NCBI GenBank assembly: GCA_024226105.1
Contig: JAAELZ010000759.1
Location: 1 to 6,055 of the forward strand
Length of the DNA: 6,055 nucleotides
Reading direction: 5' to 3'
DNA from: Pseudomonadota bacterium
Lineage (GTDB): Bacteria; Pseudomonadota; Gammaproteobacteria; Arenicellales; Poriferihabitantaceae
The stretch's first letter is position 1; the number at the start of each line of letters is the position of its first letter. A program made the position numbers and the translations under genes. The notes beneath the pieces are model-generated. The model saw nothing but the letters and a program-made list of their open reading frames with translations, was not told the DNA's origin and ran no database searches. Shown here in pieces: positions 1-6,022 of the stretch.

Positions 1-34
1 ACGAAACAAACACACCTCAATGCAAGGCAGACAG

Positions 35-58
35 CGTTAAAAAAGCTTTATTTTAACG
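35..58. other. AT-rich inverted repeat over the dacA stop codon
   Basis: CGTTAAAA (35-42) and TTTTAACG (51-58) form an 8-bp perfect stem with an 8-nt loop, spanning the last dacA codons and its TAA stop. The stem is AT-rich and is not followed by a T-run in the dacA direction, so it is not a convincing rho-independent terminator. The 36 bases beyond the stop hold nothing else that I can recognise. Confidence 0.3.
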
Positions 59-1212
59 GCATCTATCAACTGAACCCAAATGGGGCCGAGCGCATAGTTA
101 TGCAAGGGGTAAAGTTCAACCTCGCCAATGGCTTTGCCTTTAAAGCTAATATGCGCCTGACCAACTGCTTCATTCACCACCAGCGGTGCAACCAGCTTAT
201 CGGGCAAATCGTAGGAGACCTGCATAGCGGAACTTTGTCCTTTTGGTATTACCACTGATATGGGCAGGCTGGACCCCACCTCAGCCTCGGTTTGCTCACC
301 TTTAAACAAAGCCAGTGATTGAACCGGCGCGCCCGGCCCGAAAACCGTGGCCGTCTCATACTGGGAAAAACCAAATTCGATCAGGGCACTCACGCCCTGT
401 ACCCGGTTCCTGGTGCTTTCCGCACCCATCACTGTTGCAACAAACCGGGTATCATTACGCACTGCCGAGCCGGCCAGGCAATACCCGGCCGCCTTGGTAT
501 GGCCGGTTTTCAAACCGTCATAACTATCGTCGCGCCATAGCAGGCTGTTACGGTTGGGCTGAGTGATATCGTTATACGTGTATTCCCGAATCGCAAACAG
601 GGCATACATATCTGGAAACGACCGTATGATCGCCCGGGACAACAGCGCCGTATCATAAGCCGTTGTATAGTGCCCTTCCGCCGGCAAGCCACTGGAGTTG
701 ATATAGTGCGTATTACGCATACCCAGCTTAACCGCCGCTTCATTCATTAAATGGGCAAACCCGCTCTCACTTCCACCAATTTGCTCAGCCAGCGCGATGG
801 CGGCATCATTGCCAGACTGAATAATCAAACCTTTGATCAGCTCAGCGATCGTCGCCGAGGTATCCACGTTCAGGAACATTCTGGAACCGGGCGCCTTCCA
901 GGCCTTCTTACTGATATACACCTTATCGGACGCCTTGATTTTTCCGCTATCCAGGGCTTCAAAGGTCAAATAGGATGTCATCAGTTTGGTTAAACTCGCG
1001 GGGTCAACCTGATCGTGTTCGTTTTTCGCGGCCAGCACCCAACCGGTGTTGCTTTCCAGCAACACCCAGGATTTGGCCTCCGGTTCCGGCGGGCTGCTGT
1101 TAGCACTTAAAAAGGCTGGAATAGCGGTTTGTGCCTGAGCGAGGTTCGCAACCACACCAGATAGCACGACCATAAATAGCCGTACAGCGAAGGTAAAAGA
1201 TGAAATTTTCAT
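37..1212 (-). CDS. dacA: D-alanyl-D-alanine carboxypeptidase, PBP5/6 (DacA) family
   Basis: A penicillin-binding serine DD-carboxypeptidase (peptidase S11) that removes the terminal D-Ala from peptidoglycan pentapeptides in the periplasm and so limits cross-linking. The 391 residues match the usual length of PBP5/6. An N-terminal signal peptide has a likely cleavage after AQA (residue 27). All three active-site motifs are present: SLTK with nucleophile S73 and K76, SGN at 133-135, and KTG at 235-237. From about residue 290 a beta-rich PBP5 C-terminal domain follows, ending in GPIWVQLIDAVKIKLF, which fits the amphipathic membrane-anchor helix of this family. The ATG at 1212 starts directly on the signal peptide; the only Shine-Dalgarno-like stretch (CAGG) is very close to it. 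The gene is last in the cluster, 49 nt after the SPOR lipoprotein gene. The dacA/dacC paralogue choice cannot be decided from sequence alone; the family assignment is very secure. Confidence 0.96.
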   Translation of the reverse strand: MKISSFTFAVRLFMVVLSGVVANLAQAQTAIPAFLSANSSPPEPEAKSWVLLESNTGWVLAAKNEHDQVDPASLTKLMTSYLTFEALDSGKIKASDKVYISKKAWKAPGSRMFLNVDTSATIAELIKGLIIQSGNDAAIALAEQIGGSESGFAHLMNEAAVKLGMRNTHYINSSGLPAEGHYTTAYDTALLSRAIIRSFPDMYALFAIREYTYNDITQPNRNSLLWRDDSYDGLKTGHTKAAGYCLAGSAVRNDTRFVATVMGAESTRNRVQGVSALIEFGFSQYETATVFGPGAPVQSLALFKGEQTEAEVGSSLPISVVIPKGQSSAMQVSYDLPDKLVAPLVVNEAVGQAHISFKGKAIGEVELYPLHNYALGPIWVQLIDAVKIKLF

Positions 1213-1238
1213 GCCTGCATTATTATGAATTTAGATCG

Positions 1239-1269
1239 AATATAAGCTGAATAAGGTAAGTTTATTCAA
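1239..1269 (-). promoter_or_regulatory. possible internal promoter for dacA
   Basis: The gap between the SPOR gene and dacA is strongly AT-rich compared with its surroundings. On the minus strand a TTGAAT (1264-1269, overlapping the end of the SPOR gene) lies 18 nt before TTATAT (1240-1245), or 19 nt before TATATT (1239-1244). This is a passable sigma-70 pair about 25 nt upstream of the dacA ATG. AT-rich gaps yield such matches by chance, so this is only a candidate. Confidence 0.22.
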
Positions 1270-1618
1270 AGACCACACGCGCTTCGATATTCAGCATCTG
1301 GTCTAATTCCTGTTTACGACGCAATGCCTGATCGGCATCCGGATAGGGCCCGGATTTTACCTGGTATAAACCCGCTTCCTGCACAATGAAGGCCGGTACG
1401 CCAATTTTTGATATACGCTGCAATAATTGCCTGGCTTTGTTCTGATCAGCAAATTCCCCCATCTGTAAATAGCTCGCATTCTCGTGAGCGGCGGGTTTTG
1501 GTGCAAAAGTCACTGGTTTTGTGAGCACCTCCGTCTTAATAACGGGCCCACCCTTCCAGGCGCAACCCGGCAGGGCTAGCCCCCACAACAAAAGCAAGAA
1601 TATTGCATAACACCGCAT
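1262..1618 (-). CDS. short SPOR-domain lipoprotein in the rlpA position (DPBB-less RlpA-like)
   Basis: A 118-residue predicted lipoprotein. A hydrophobic signal sequence ends in the lipobox LPGC with the acylated cysteine at 19; a Pro/Lys-rich linker runs to about residue 48. A SPOR domain fills 49-118, with the typical YLQMGEF opening strand (50-56) and the YQVKSGPY second strand (85-92). SPOR domains bind glycan strands stripped of stem peptides at division septa (family knowledge). The gene lies exactly where RlpA normally lies, between the MltB-type gene and dacA. RlpA usually carries a double-psi beta-barrel (DPBB) lytic domain before SPOR; none is present and the linker has no room for one. 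Its ATG follows the upstream TAG by 2 nt, so translational coupling is likely; the only good AGGAG (1636-1640) is 17 nt away. It is either a reduced RlpA that lost its catalytic domain or an unrelated SPOR protein; I favour reduced RlpA from its position. Confidence 0.85.
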   Translation of the reverse strand: MRCYAIFLLLLWGLALPGCAWKGGPVIKTEVLTKPVTFAPKPAAHENASYLQMGEFADQNKARQLLQRISKIGVPAFIVQEAGLYQVKSGPYPDADQALRRKQELDQMLNIEARVVFE

Positions 1619-1620
1619 AC

Positions 1621-2589
1621 CTACTGTTTTGCAATCTCCTGCGACAGTTCCACAATCGCCATGGCATATTTATTGCTGGGGTTGTAGCGTGTCAAAGCGT
1701 AAAAATTTCCATAACCCACAAAATAGAGCGAGCCATTGCCGCCCTCCAGCCGGTTCAGGCTAACCCTGGTATCATCGGATTCATTCAGGGAGATGCCGTT
1801 CTGGCGCATGGTCAGCACGCTGTGTTTGGGCTTGGCCCGTTTGCCGACAAGTTTTTTTGCCTGCTGATTGATCGGTTGATCCAGCCATTTTGAAATCGGA
1901 GCACCACGTTTCCAGCCATGCACCACCAGGTAGTTGGCCACACTGCCTGCGGCATCTTCCACTTCGCGCACCAGGTCGCGCTTGCCATTGCCATTAAAAT
2001 CTACCGCGTAGGCAACATAAGATGTCGGCATAAACTGAGGAATCCCGACCGCACCGGCGTAGGAGCCTTCCATATCCGATGCCACCAGGTTTTCAGTCTT
2101 GAGTAAACCGAGGAAGGTTTCCAGTTCATTGCCAAAAAATTTCTCCCGTCGGGGATACGCTGCAGTCAGGGTAGCCAGCGATCTGAGCACATTTCGAGAA
2201 CCCATACGCGTGCCATAAAAAGTTTCCACGCCAATCAGGGCCGTCACAACTTCGGGCGGAACACCGTATTTGTCGTACACAGCTTCCAACAGCTCTCGGT
2301 TGGATTGCATAAATTCCTTACCTGCAGAAATACGATCCCGCTTCAGAAAAATATTTCTGTATTCATGCCAGGGCTTGGCTTCAGCCTGTCGCTTGAACAA
2401 TTCAAGCACGCCGTTATCAATCTCGATGGGGCCTAACAGCGCCTTAAGTTCGTTCCGGGTATAAATTCCTTCGCTGATAAGCCGGTCTGTAATTGTACGC
2501 ATGGCAGGTGAAGCATCCAGCTCGATGGCAGGACTTTGTGCGGCGTAGCCCGCAATTAGCAAAACAGCTGGGATAAGGATATTTTTCAT
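1621..2589 (-). CDS. lytic murein transglycosylase, MltB/SltB1 family (GH103)
   Basis: Cleaves the MurNAc-GlcNAc bond of peptidoglycan in the periplasm, leaving a 1,6-anhydroMurNAc end. The 322 residues carry the family hallmarks: catalytic glutamate E122 in ALIGVETFYG, the GAVGIPQFMPTSY motif (about 179-191), and a DFNGNGKRDL loop (197-206) matching the EF-hand-like calcium site of E. coli Slt35, followed by EDAAGSVANYL. The C-terminal GNFYALTRYNPSNKYAMAI is also typical. The N-terminus is a Sec signal peptide but has no cysteine, so unlike E. coli MltB it is not a lipoprotein. Together with its place after rodA this makes it most like the soluble SltB1 of Pseudomonas. It starts 50 nt after the rodA stop; no clear Shine-Dalgarno is visible, and no other in-frame start lies close upstream. 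A CCCGG/CCGGG inverted pair in that gap is too weak to call a terminator. Confidence 0.95.
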   Translation of the reverse strand: MKNILIPAVLLIAGYAAQSPAIELDASPAMRTITDRLISEGIYTRNELKALLGPIEIDNGVLELFKRQAEAKPWHEYRNIFLKRDRISAGKEFMQSNRELLEAVYDKYGVPPEVVTALIGVETFYGTRMGSRNVLRSLATLTAAYPRREKFFGNELETFLGLLKTENLVASDMEGSYAGAVGIPQFMPTSYVAYAVDFNGNGKRDLVREVEDAAGSVANYLVVHGWKRGAPISKWLDQPINQQAKKLVGKRAKPKHSVLTMRQNGISLNESDDTRVSLNRLEGGNGSLYFVGYGNFYALTRYNPSNKYAMAIVELSQEIAKQ

Positions 2590-2639
2590 AAAGATATTTA
2601 GTAGTGTTTTTAGCCCGGGTATTTCATGATTTGTCCGGG

Positions 2640-3734
2640 TCAGGTTCTTGAAAGCTTTCGCCCCTCATTTTGCACACTCATCAGGATCCCGAATCCAACC
2701 ATCAGGGTCACCATCGAGGTGCCGCCATAACTCACCAGCGGTAGCGGCACGCCCACCACGGGTAATATACCAGAGACCATCCCGATGTTAACGAATACGT
2801 AGAACATGAAGGTCAGTATCACGCTGCCTGCGAGCAGACGGTCATAGGTTTCCTGTGCGTAAAAAGCGATCATGATGCCGCGGAATACCAGAAACAGATA
2901 AATACTCAACAACACCAGGAAACCCAGCAGACCAAATTCCTCGCCAAATACCGAAAAAATAAAATCGGTACTGCGCTCAGGAATAAACTCCAGCTGTGCC
3001 TGGGTACCGTGCAACCAGCCTTTTCCGGTTTTTCCGCCAGAGCCAATCGCAATCATCGACTGGATAGTATGGTAGCCTGCCCCCAATGGATCCTGCCAGG
3101 GATCAAACAAGGTCAGCACTCGCGTTCTCTGGTAATCATGGAATACAAATTGCCAGACCATGGGGGCCGAGACCGACAAAAATACCAGTATTGCGACGAT
3201 AAATTTCCATGAAATGCCCGCCAGGAAAATCACCACCAGCCCCGCGAAAGAAACCAGTAACGCAGTGCCCAGATCCGGTTGCAAACCGATCAACGCAGCG
3301 GGTGCGGCAATAACGATGAAACACAGGCCGATATACCAGAAAGGCAGTGGCAAAAATCGCCGGGTTGCCGTCCAGGCAACCATCATCGGCACCGCCAGTT
3401 TCATGATTTCTGAGGGCTGGAAGCGCACCACGCCCAAATCAATCCAGCGCTGTGCGCCTTTACCAATGAAGCCGACGGCCAACACAACCACCAGCAAAAT
3501 CAGCCCCACACTGTAGATAATTGGCGAATATCGCGCCAGAGTTGCCGGCGAGATTTGTGCGACACCCAGCATCAAAACCAGGCTCAAACCGATGCGCACC
3601 AACTGACGGATAATCTGATCACTGTTCGCCCCGCCGGCGCTGTACAAAATCAATAAACTGGCGGCGCATAATACCACCAGGCCGAGAAACAGCGGCATAT
3701 CGAAACGAAATTGAAGTCGTCTAAAAGGCAGCAT
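2640..3734 (-). CDS. rodA: rod-shape SEDS peptidoglycan glycosyltransferase RodA
   Basis: Polytopic inner-membrane protein of the SEDS family that polymerises lipid II into glycan strands as partner of PBP2 in the elongasome. The 364 residues are close to the usual RodA length (about 370), with roughly ten hydrophobic segments. Conserved signatures are present: AQRWIDLGVVRFQPSEIMK (94-112), LQPDLGTALL (151-160, D154), GSGGKTGKGWLHGTQ (231-245) and LEFIPERSTDFIFSVFGEEFG (248-268). D257 corresponds to the essential aspartate of the family. PLPLVSYGGTSM lies near the C-terminus. The ATG lies 6 nt after the mrdA TGA with no obvious Shine-Dalgarno of its own, which suggests translational coupling and matched production of the two partners. 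FtsW is excluded by the pairing with PBP2 and by the RodA-type N-terminus. Confidence 0.97.
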   Translation of the reverse strand: MLPFRRLQFRFDMPLFLGLVVLCAASLLILYSAGGANSDQIIRQLVRIGLSLVLMLGVAQISPATLARYSPIIYSVGLILLVVVLAVGFIGKGAQRWIDLGVVRFQPSEIMKLAVPMMVAWTATRRFLPLPFWYIGLCFIVIAAPAALIGLQPDLGTALLVSFAGLVVIFLAGISWKFIVAILVFLSVSAPMVWQFVFHDYQRTRVLTLFDPWQDPLGAGYHTIQSMIAIGSGGKTGKGWLHGTQAQLEFIPERSTDFIFSVFGEEFGLLGFLVLLSIYLFLVFRGIMIAFYAQETYDRLLAGSVILTFMFYVFVNIGMVSGILPVVGVPLPLVSYGGTSMVTLMVGFGILMSVQNEGRKLSRT

Positions 3735-3740
3735 CGCTAA

Positions 3741-5642
3741 TCAGGAACTGTTTACCGGCACTTCCGGTTCCGGCTCACGCGTATACAGCCCCAGCCGATC
3801 TACAAGATAGTAATCGATAATCTCCTTTGCGATCGGTGCGGCTACTTTGCTACCACCACCGCCATGTTCAACGATCACAGCTAAGGCAATTTTGGGATCA
3901 TCCACCGGTGCAAAGGCGACAAACAAAGCGTGGTCACGATATTTTTTCGGGGTGTTCTCTTTGTCATATTTCTGCCCTTGTGGAATACTTTTTACCTGTG
4001 CAGTGCCCGTTTTTCCTGCAATCTGATACTCAAGGCCTTTCCCGATACGGCGTGCAGTTCCGCGTGGGCCATGCACCACATCGCGCATCGCCCTGATCAC
4101 TTCATCATAGGCCGCATCAGAGATATCCGTGAGTTTTTCTGGTTTTTCGTATTCCGCCTGTACCAGATCACCATTAACTGAATCCTGAACCGCAGTCAGA
4201 AAATGCGGCACCACCGGCTGGCCACGATTGGCCAACAGCGCTGCCGCTGCGGCGAGCTGAATTGGCGTTGCCAGCATATAACCCTGGCCAATGCCGGTTA
4301 TCACCGTTTCACCGGGATACCAGGGCTGGTTACGCACGCGTTTTTTCCATTCCCGCGAAGGCATTAACGCCGATGGTTCATTGGGAATATCAATATTGGT
4401 TTTCTGTCCGAAACCAAACGCCGTCATGCCTTCATACAGGCGGTCAATTCCCAGACGCTTGGCGCTGCGATAGAAATAGACATCACACGACTGGGTAATC
4501 GCATCGTGCAAATCAATCTTGCCATGCCCGTTTTTCTTCCAGCAACGATAACGATGTCGTGAGTTGGGCAATCGATAGTAACCCGGTGCAAAGACTGTCT
4601 CAGAAGCAGGAATTCCGTTTTTCATACCAATCAGGCCCATAAAGCCTTTGATTGTCGAGCCGGGCGCATAACGACCATTGAGCGCCCTGTTAAGCAGTGG
4701 GCTGCGGTCTGACTCCCTGAGGGCGGCGTAATTGGCGCGACTGATTCCGTTTACGAAGGGATTCGTGTCGTATCCCGGCGCGCTGACAAACGCCAGCACT
4801 TCACCGGTTTCAGGATCAAGCGCAACCGCCGCCCCTTCGACTCCTTCGAACATCGATGCCGCCTTGCGTTGCAATTCCGTATCCAGGCTTAAATAGAGCG
4901 TTTTCCCGGTTTTGGGCAAAATCCGCGACAATGCCCTGACCTTGCGCCCATGCGCATTGGTCTCAATATCCTCGGAACCCGCTTCACCCAGCAAAATTGA
5001 TTCGTAGTTCGCCTCAATCCCGAGTTTTCCGATGTAGTGAGTTCCGGCATAAACCTGCTTATCGATGCGTTTAACGTCTCGGTCGTTAATCCGGCCAACA
5101 TAGCCCAGTACGTGCCCCATTAATTCACCTTCAGGATAGCGGCGCTGCAATGCGGCGACCAGGTAGCTGCCGGGCAGCTCATGCTGATGCACAGAATATT
5201 TTGCGGCTTCGGATTCGCTCAGGTTGGCTCTTAATACCTGGCGTTCAAAACTCGGCCTATGGTTAACGAGTTTCAGAAATTGCTCGACATCTTCTTCACT
5301 GAGTTCAATCAGTTCGCCGATTGAAGCCACCAGCGCCTCCATATCATTAACTTTTCTCGGCAATATTTCCAGGTTATAGGCGCGTTCATTAGTGGCCAGG
5401 GGCTGGCCGTTTCGATCAAAAATAAGACCGCGAACCGGGGCGATAGGCTGAGTATCCACACGGTTATTATCCGCAAGCTCCTGAAACTTATGATACTGGT
5501 TGATTTGCAAGTAGGCCAGACGCGCAATCAGGATCAGCGTCAAAAATAATACCAGGAATGAAATCATCACCAGGCGTGACTGCACAATAGCCGCCTCGCG
5601 AAGGTGGTCACGAATTGCGGGTTTTCCCCCGAGTGTAGCCAT
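3741..5642 (-). CDS. mrdA: penicillin-binding protein 2, elongation DD-transpeptidase
   Basis: Class B PBP that cross-links new lateral-wall peptidoglycan with RodA. The 633 residues equal the E. coli family length. A cytoplasmic N-terminus (1-23, with IRDH and QSRL typical of PBP2) leads to one membrane anchor (about 24-45). The dimerisation domain follows, with APVRGLIFDRNGQPLA (68-83) and the GYVGRIND motif. The transpeptidase domain contains STIK (nucleophile S329, K332), SCD (385-387, the form usual in PBP2 rather than SxN) and KTGTAQ (544-549). HRYRCWKKNGHGKIDLHDA (363-381) is also characteristic of PBP2. The ATG at 5642 is supported by the family-like N-terminus; upstream a modest AGAG (5648-5651) lies 5 nt away. 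It is the first gene of the cluster, and its leader is the tandem repeat array, which begins only 23 nt before the start codon. No damage or missing residues are seen. Confidence 0.97.
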   Translation of the reverse strand: MATLGGKPAIRDHLREAAIVQSRLVMISFLVLFLTLILIARLAYLQINQYHKFQELADNNRVDTQPIAPVRGLIFDRNGQPLATNERAYNLEILPRKVNDMEALVASIGELIELSEEDVEQFLKLVNHRPSFERQVLRANLSESEAAKYSVHQHELPGSYLVAALQRRYPEGELMGHVLGYVGRINDRDVKRIDKQVYAGTHYIGKLGIEANYESILLGEAGSEDIETNAHGRKVRALSRILPKTGKTLYLSLDTELQRKAASMFEGVEGAAVALDPETGEVLAFVSAPGYDTNPFVNGISRANYAALRESDRSPLLNRALNGRYAPGSTIKGFMGLIGMKNGIPASETVFAPGYYRLPNSRHRYRCWKKNGHGKIDLHDAITQSCDVYFYRSAKRLGIDRLYEGMTAFGFGQKTNIDIPNEPSALMPSREWKKRVRNQPWYPGETVITGIGQGYMLATPIQLAAAAALLANRGQPVVPHFLTAVQDSVNGDLVQAEYEKPEKLTDISDAAYDEVIRAMRDVVHGPRGTARRIGKGLEYQIAGKTGTAQVKSIPQGQKYDKENTPKKYRDHALFVAFAPVDDPKIALAVIVEHGGGGSKVAAPIAKEIIDYYLVDRLGLYTREPEPEVPVNSS

Positions 5643-5668
5643 TAGTACTCTATCAACGAAATAAGCAT

Positions 5669-5708
5669 GAGTTGATCAGTGCTCTCCCGGGGAAGCACTG
5701 ATTAGCTC
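5669..5708 (+). other. hairpin A of unit 1 (40-nt near-perfect palindrome)
   Basis: GAGTTGATCAGTGCTCTCCC is followed at once by GGGGAAGCACTGATTAGCTC. Of 20 opposed positions, 16 are Watson-Crick, 3 are G.T wobble and 1 (C/A) is a mismatch. The wobbles pair as G.U only in plus-strand RNA. There is no T-run after it, so it does not look like an intrinsic terminator. It lies 26 nt upstream of the mrdA ATG. Confidence 0.85.
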
Positions 5709-5716
5709 TGGGCGAA

Positions 5717-5854
5717 GTAGATTGCGGCTCAAACCCATTGCTATTAAAGAAAAGGGCCATCAAGGCGTCCAGAATCATATTTATCGGGCGCGTAATAGCG
5801 CGGCTATTGCGAAGATATACAACGCCGCGGGCGGGATTTTGAGTTGTAATATAC
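5717..5854 (+). other. hairpin B of unit 1 (long compound stem, enlarged middle)
   Basis: The outer arms GTAGATTGCGGCTCAAA and TTTGAGTTGTAATATAC pair with one G/A mismatch and three G.T wobbles. The apex AATAGC-GCG-GCTATT forms a 6-bp stem with a 3-nt loop. The left arm between them carries about 31 nt more than in unit 2, which breaks the TATATC/GATATA pairing. GGCG (5764-5767) can still pair with CGCC (5823-5826). Confidence 0.7.
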
Positions 5855-5862
5855 GAGTTCAT

Positions 5863-5902
5863 GAGTTGATCAGTGCTCTCCCGGGGAAGCACTGATTAGC
5901 TC
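5863..5902 (+). other. hairpin A of unit 2
   Basis: Identical in sequence to hairpin A of unit 1. A third copy begins at 6026 and is truncated by the window end. Confidence 0.85.
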
Positions 5903-5910
5903 TGGGCGAA

Positions 5911-6017
5911 GTAGATTGCGGCTCAAAATGTTGCCATCAAGGCGTATATCGCGCGTAATAGCGCGGCTATTGCGAAGATATACAACGCCGGGGTCGGGAT
6001 TTTGAGTTGTAATATAC
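5911..6017 (+). other. hairpin B of unit 2 (long compound stem)
   Basis: The outer stem is GTA-g-ATTGCGG-CTCAAAAT (5911-5929) with ATTTTGAG-TTGTAAT-a-TAC (5999-6017). After an asymmetric internal loop comes an inner 49-nt hairpin (5941-5989): GGC with GCC, GTATATC with GATATAC, CGC with GCG, and AATAGC with GCTATT around a GCG loop. All G.T pairs of the outer stem are G.U in plus-strand RNA and would be C/A mismatches in the other strand. Confidence 0.75.
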
Positions 6018-6022
6018 GAGTT

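Larger units (their letters stand above)
5666..5859. repeat. structured tandem repeat, unit 1 (194 bp, mrdA-proximal)
   Basis: First of at least three consecutive copies, beginning CATGAGTTGATCAGTGCTC. Two blocks match unit 2: 5666-5733 is identical to 5860-5927 (68/68), and 5788-5859 matches 5951-6022 except at 5828 and 5831 (70/72). Between them the middle segment (54 nt here, 23 nt in unit 2) differs by 31 nt, sharing only GCCATCAAGGCGT (5756-5768). The sequence between this unit and mrdA (5643-5665) is unrelated to the repeat, so the array has a sharp edge at 5666. No coding function is supported. I do not recognise the family; a REP-, ERIC- or MITE-like non-coding element is the nearest class. 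Confidence 0.9.
5860..6022. repeat. structured tandem repeat, unit 2 (163 bp)
   Basis: Second copy, directly abutting unit 1 and unit 3 with no spacer. It lacks the extra sequence present in unit 1's middle segment, and its arms pair better (CTCAAAAT with ATTTTGAG; TATATC with GATATA), so it is probably nearer to the ancestral form. It consists of hairpin A (5863-5902), a short GGGCGAA-containing linker, and hairpin B (5911-6017). Confidence 0.9.

Noticed and set aside
35..58. Rho-independent terminator at the end of dacA
   Set aside because: The stem has only two G-C pairs, lies across the stop codon and has no T-run after it in the dacA direction.
2590..2639. Regulatory hairpin between rodA and the transglycosylase gene (CCCGG and CCGGG)
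   Set aside because: A 5-bp stem with a loop of about 16 nt is within chance expectation, and no T-run or known motif accompanies it.
3160..3516. 118-residue plus-strand open frame inside rodA
   Set aside because: It is a shadow of the strongly conserved rodA on the other strand, with no start signal or family features. The other frames opposite dacA, mrdA and the transglycosylase were dropped for the same reason.
5669..5708. Intrinsic terminator in hairpin A
   Set aside because: The stem is strong, but no T-run follows it in either direction, and it recurs in every unit.
5653..5892. Minus-strand open frame through repeat unit 1, with a peptide start shared with the frame at 5870-6055 (MNSYITTQNP, LRNSRAITR)
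   Set aside because: The shared peptide simply reflects the DNA repeat. The frames diverge after indels that are not multiples of three, the end is in palindrome sequence, there is no ribosome-binding site or family resemblance, and the structure explains the conservation better.
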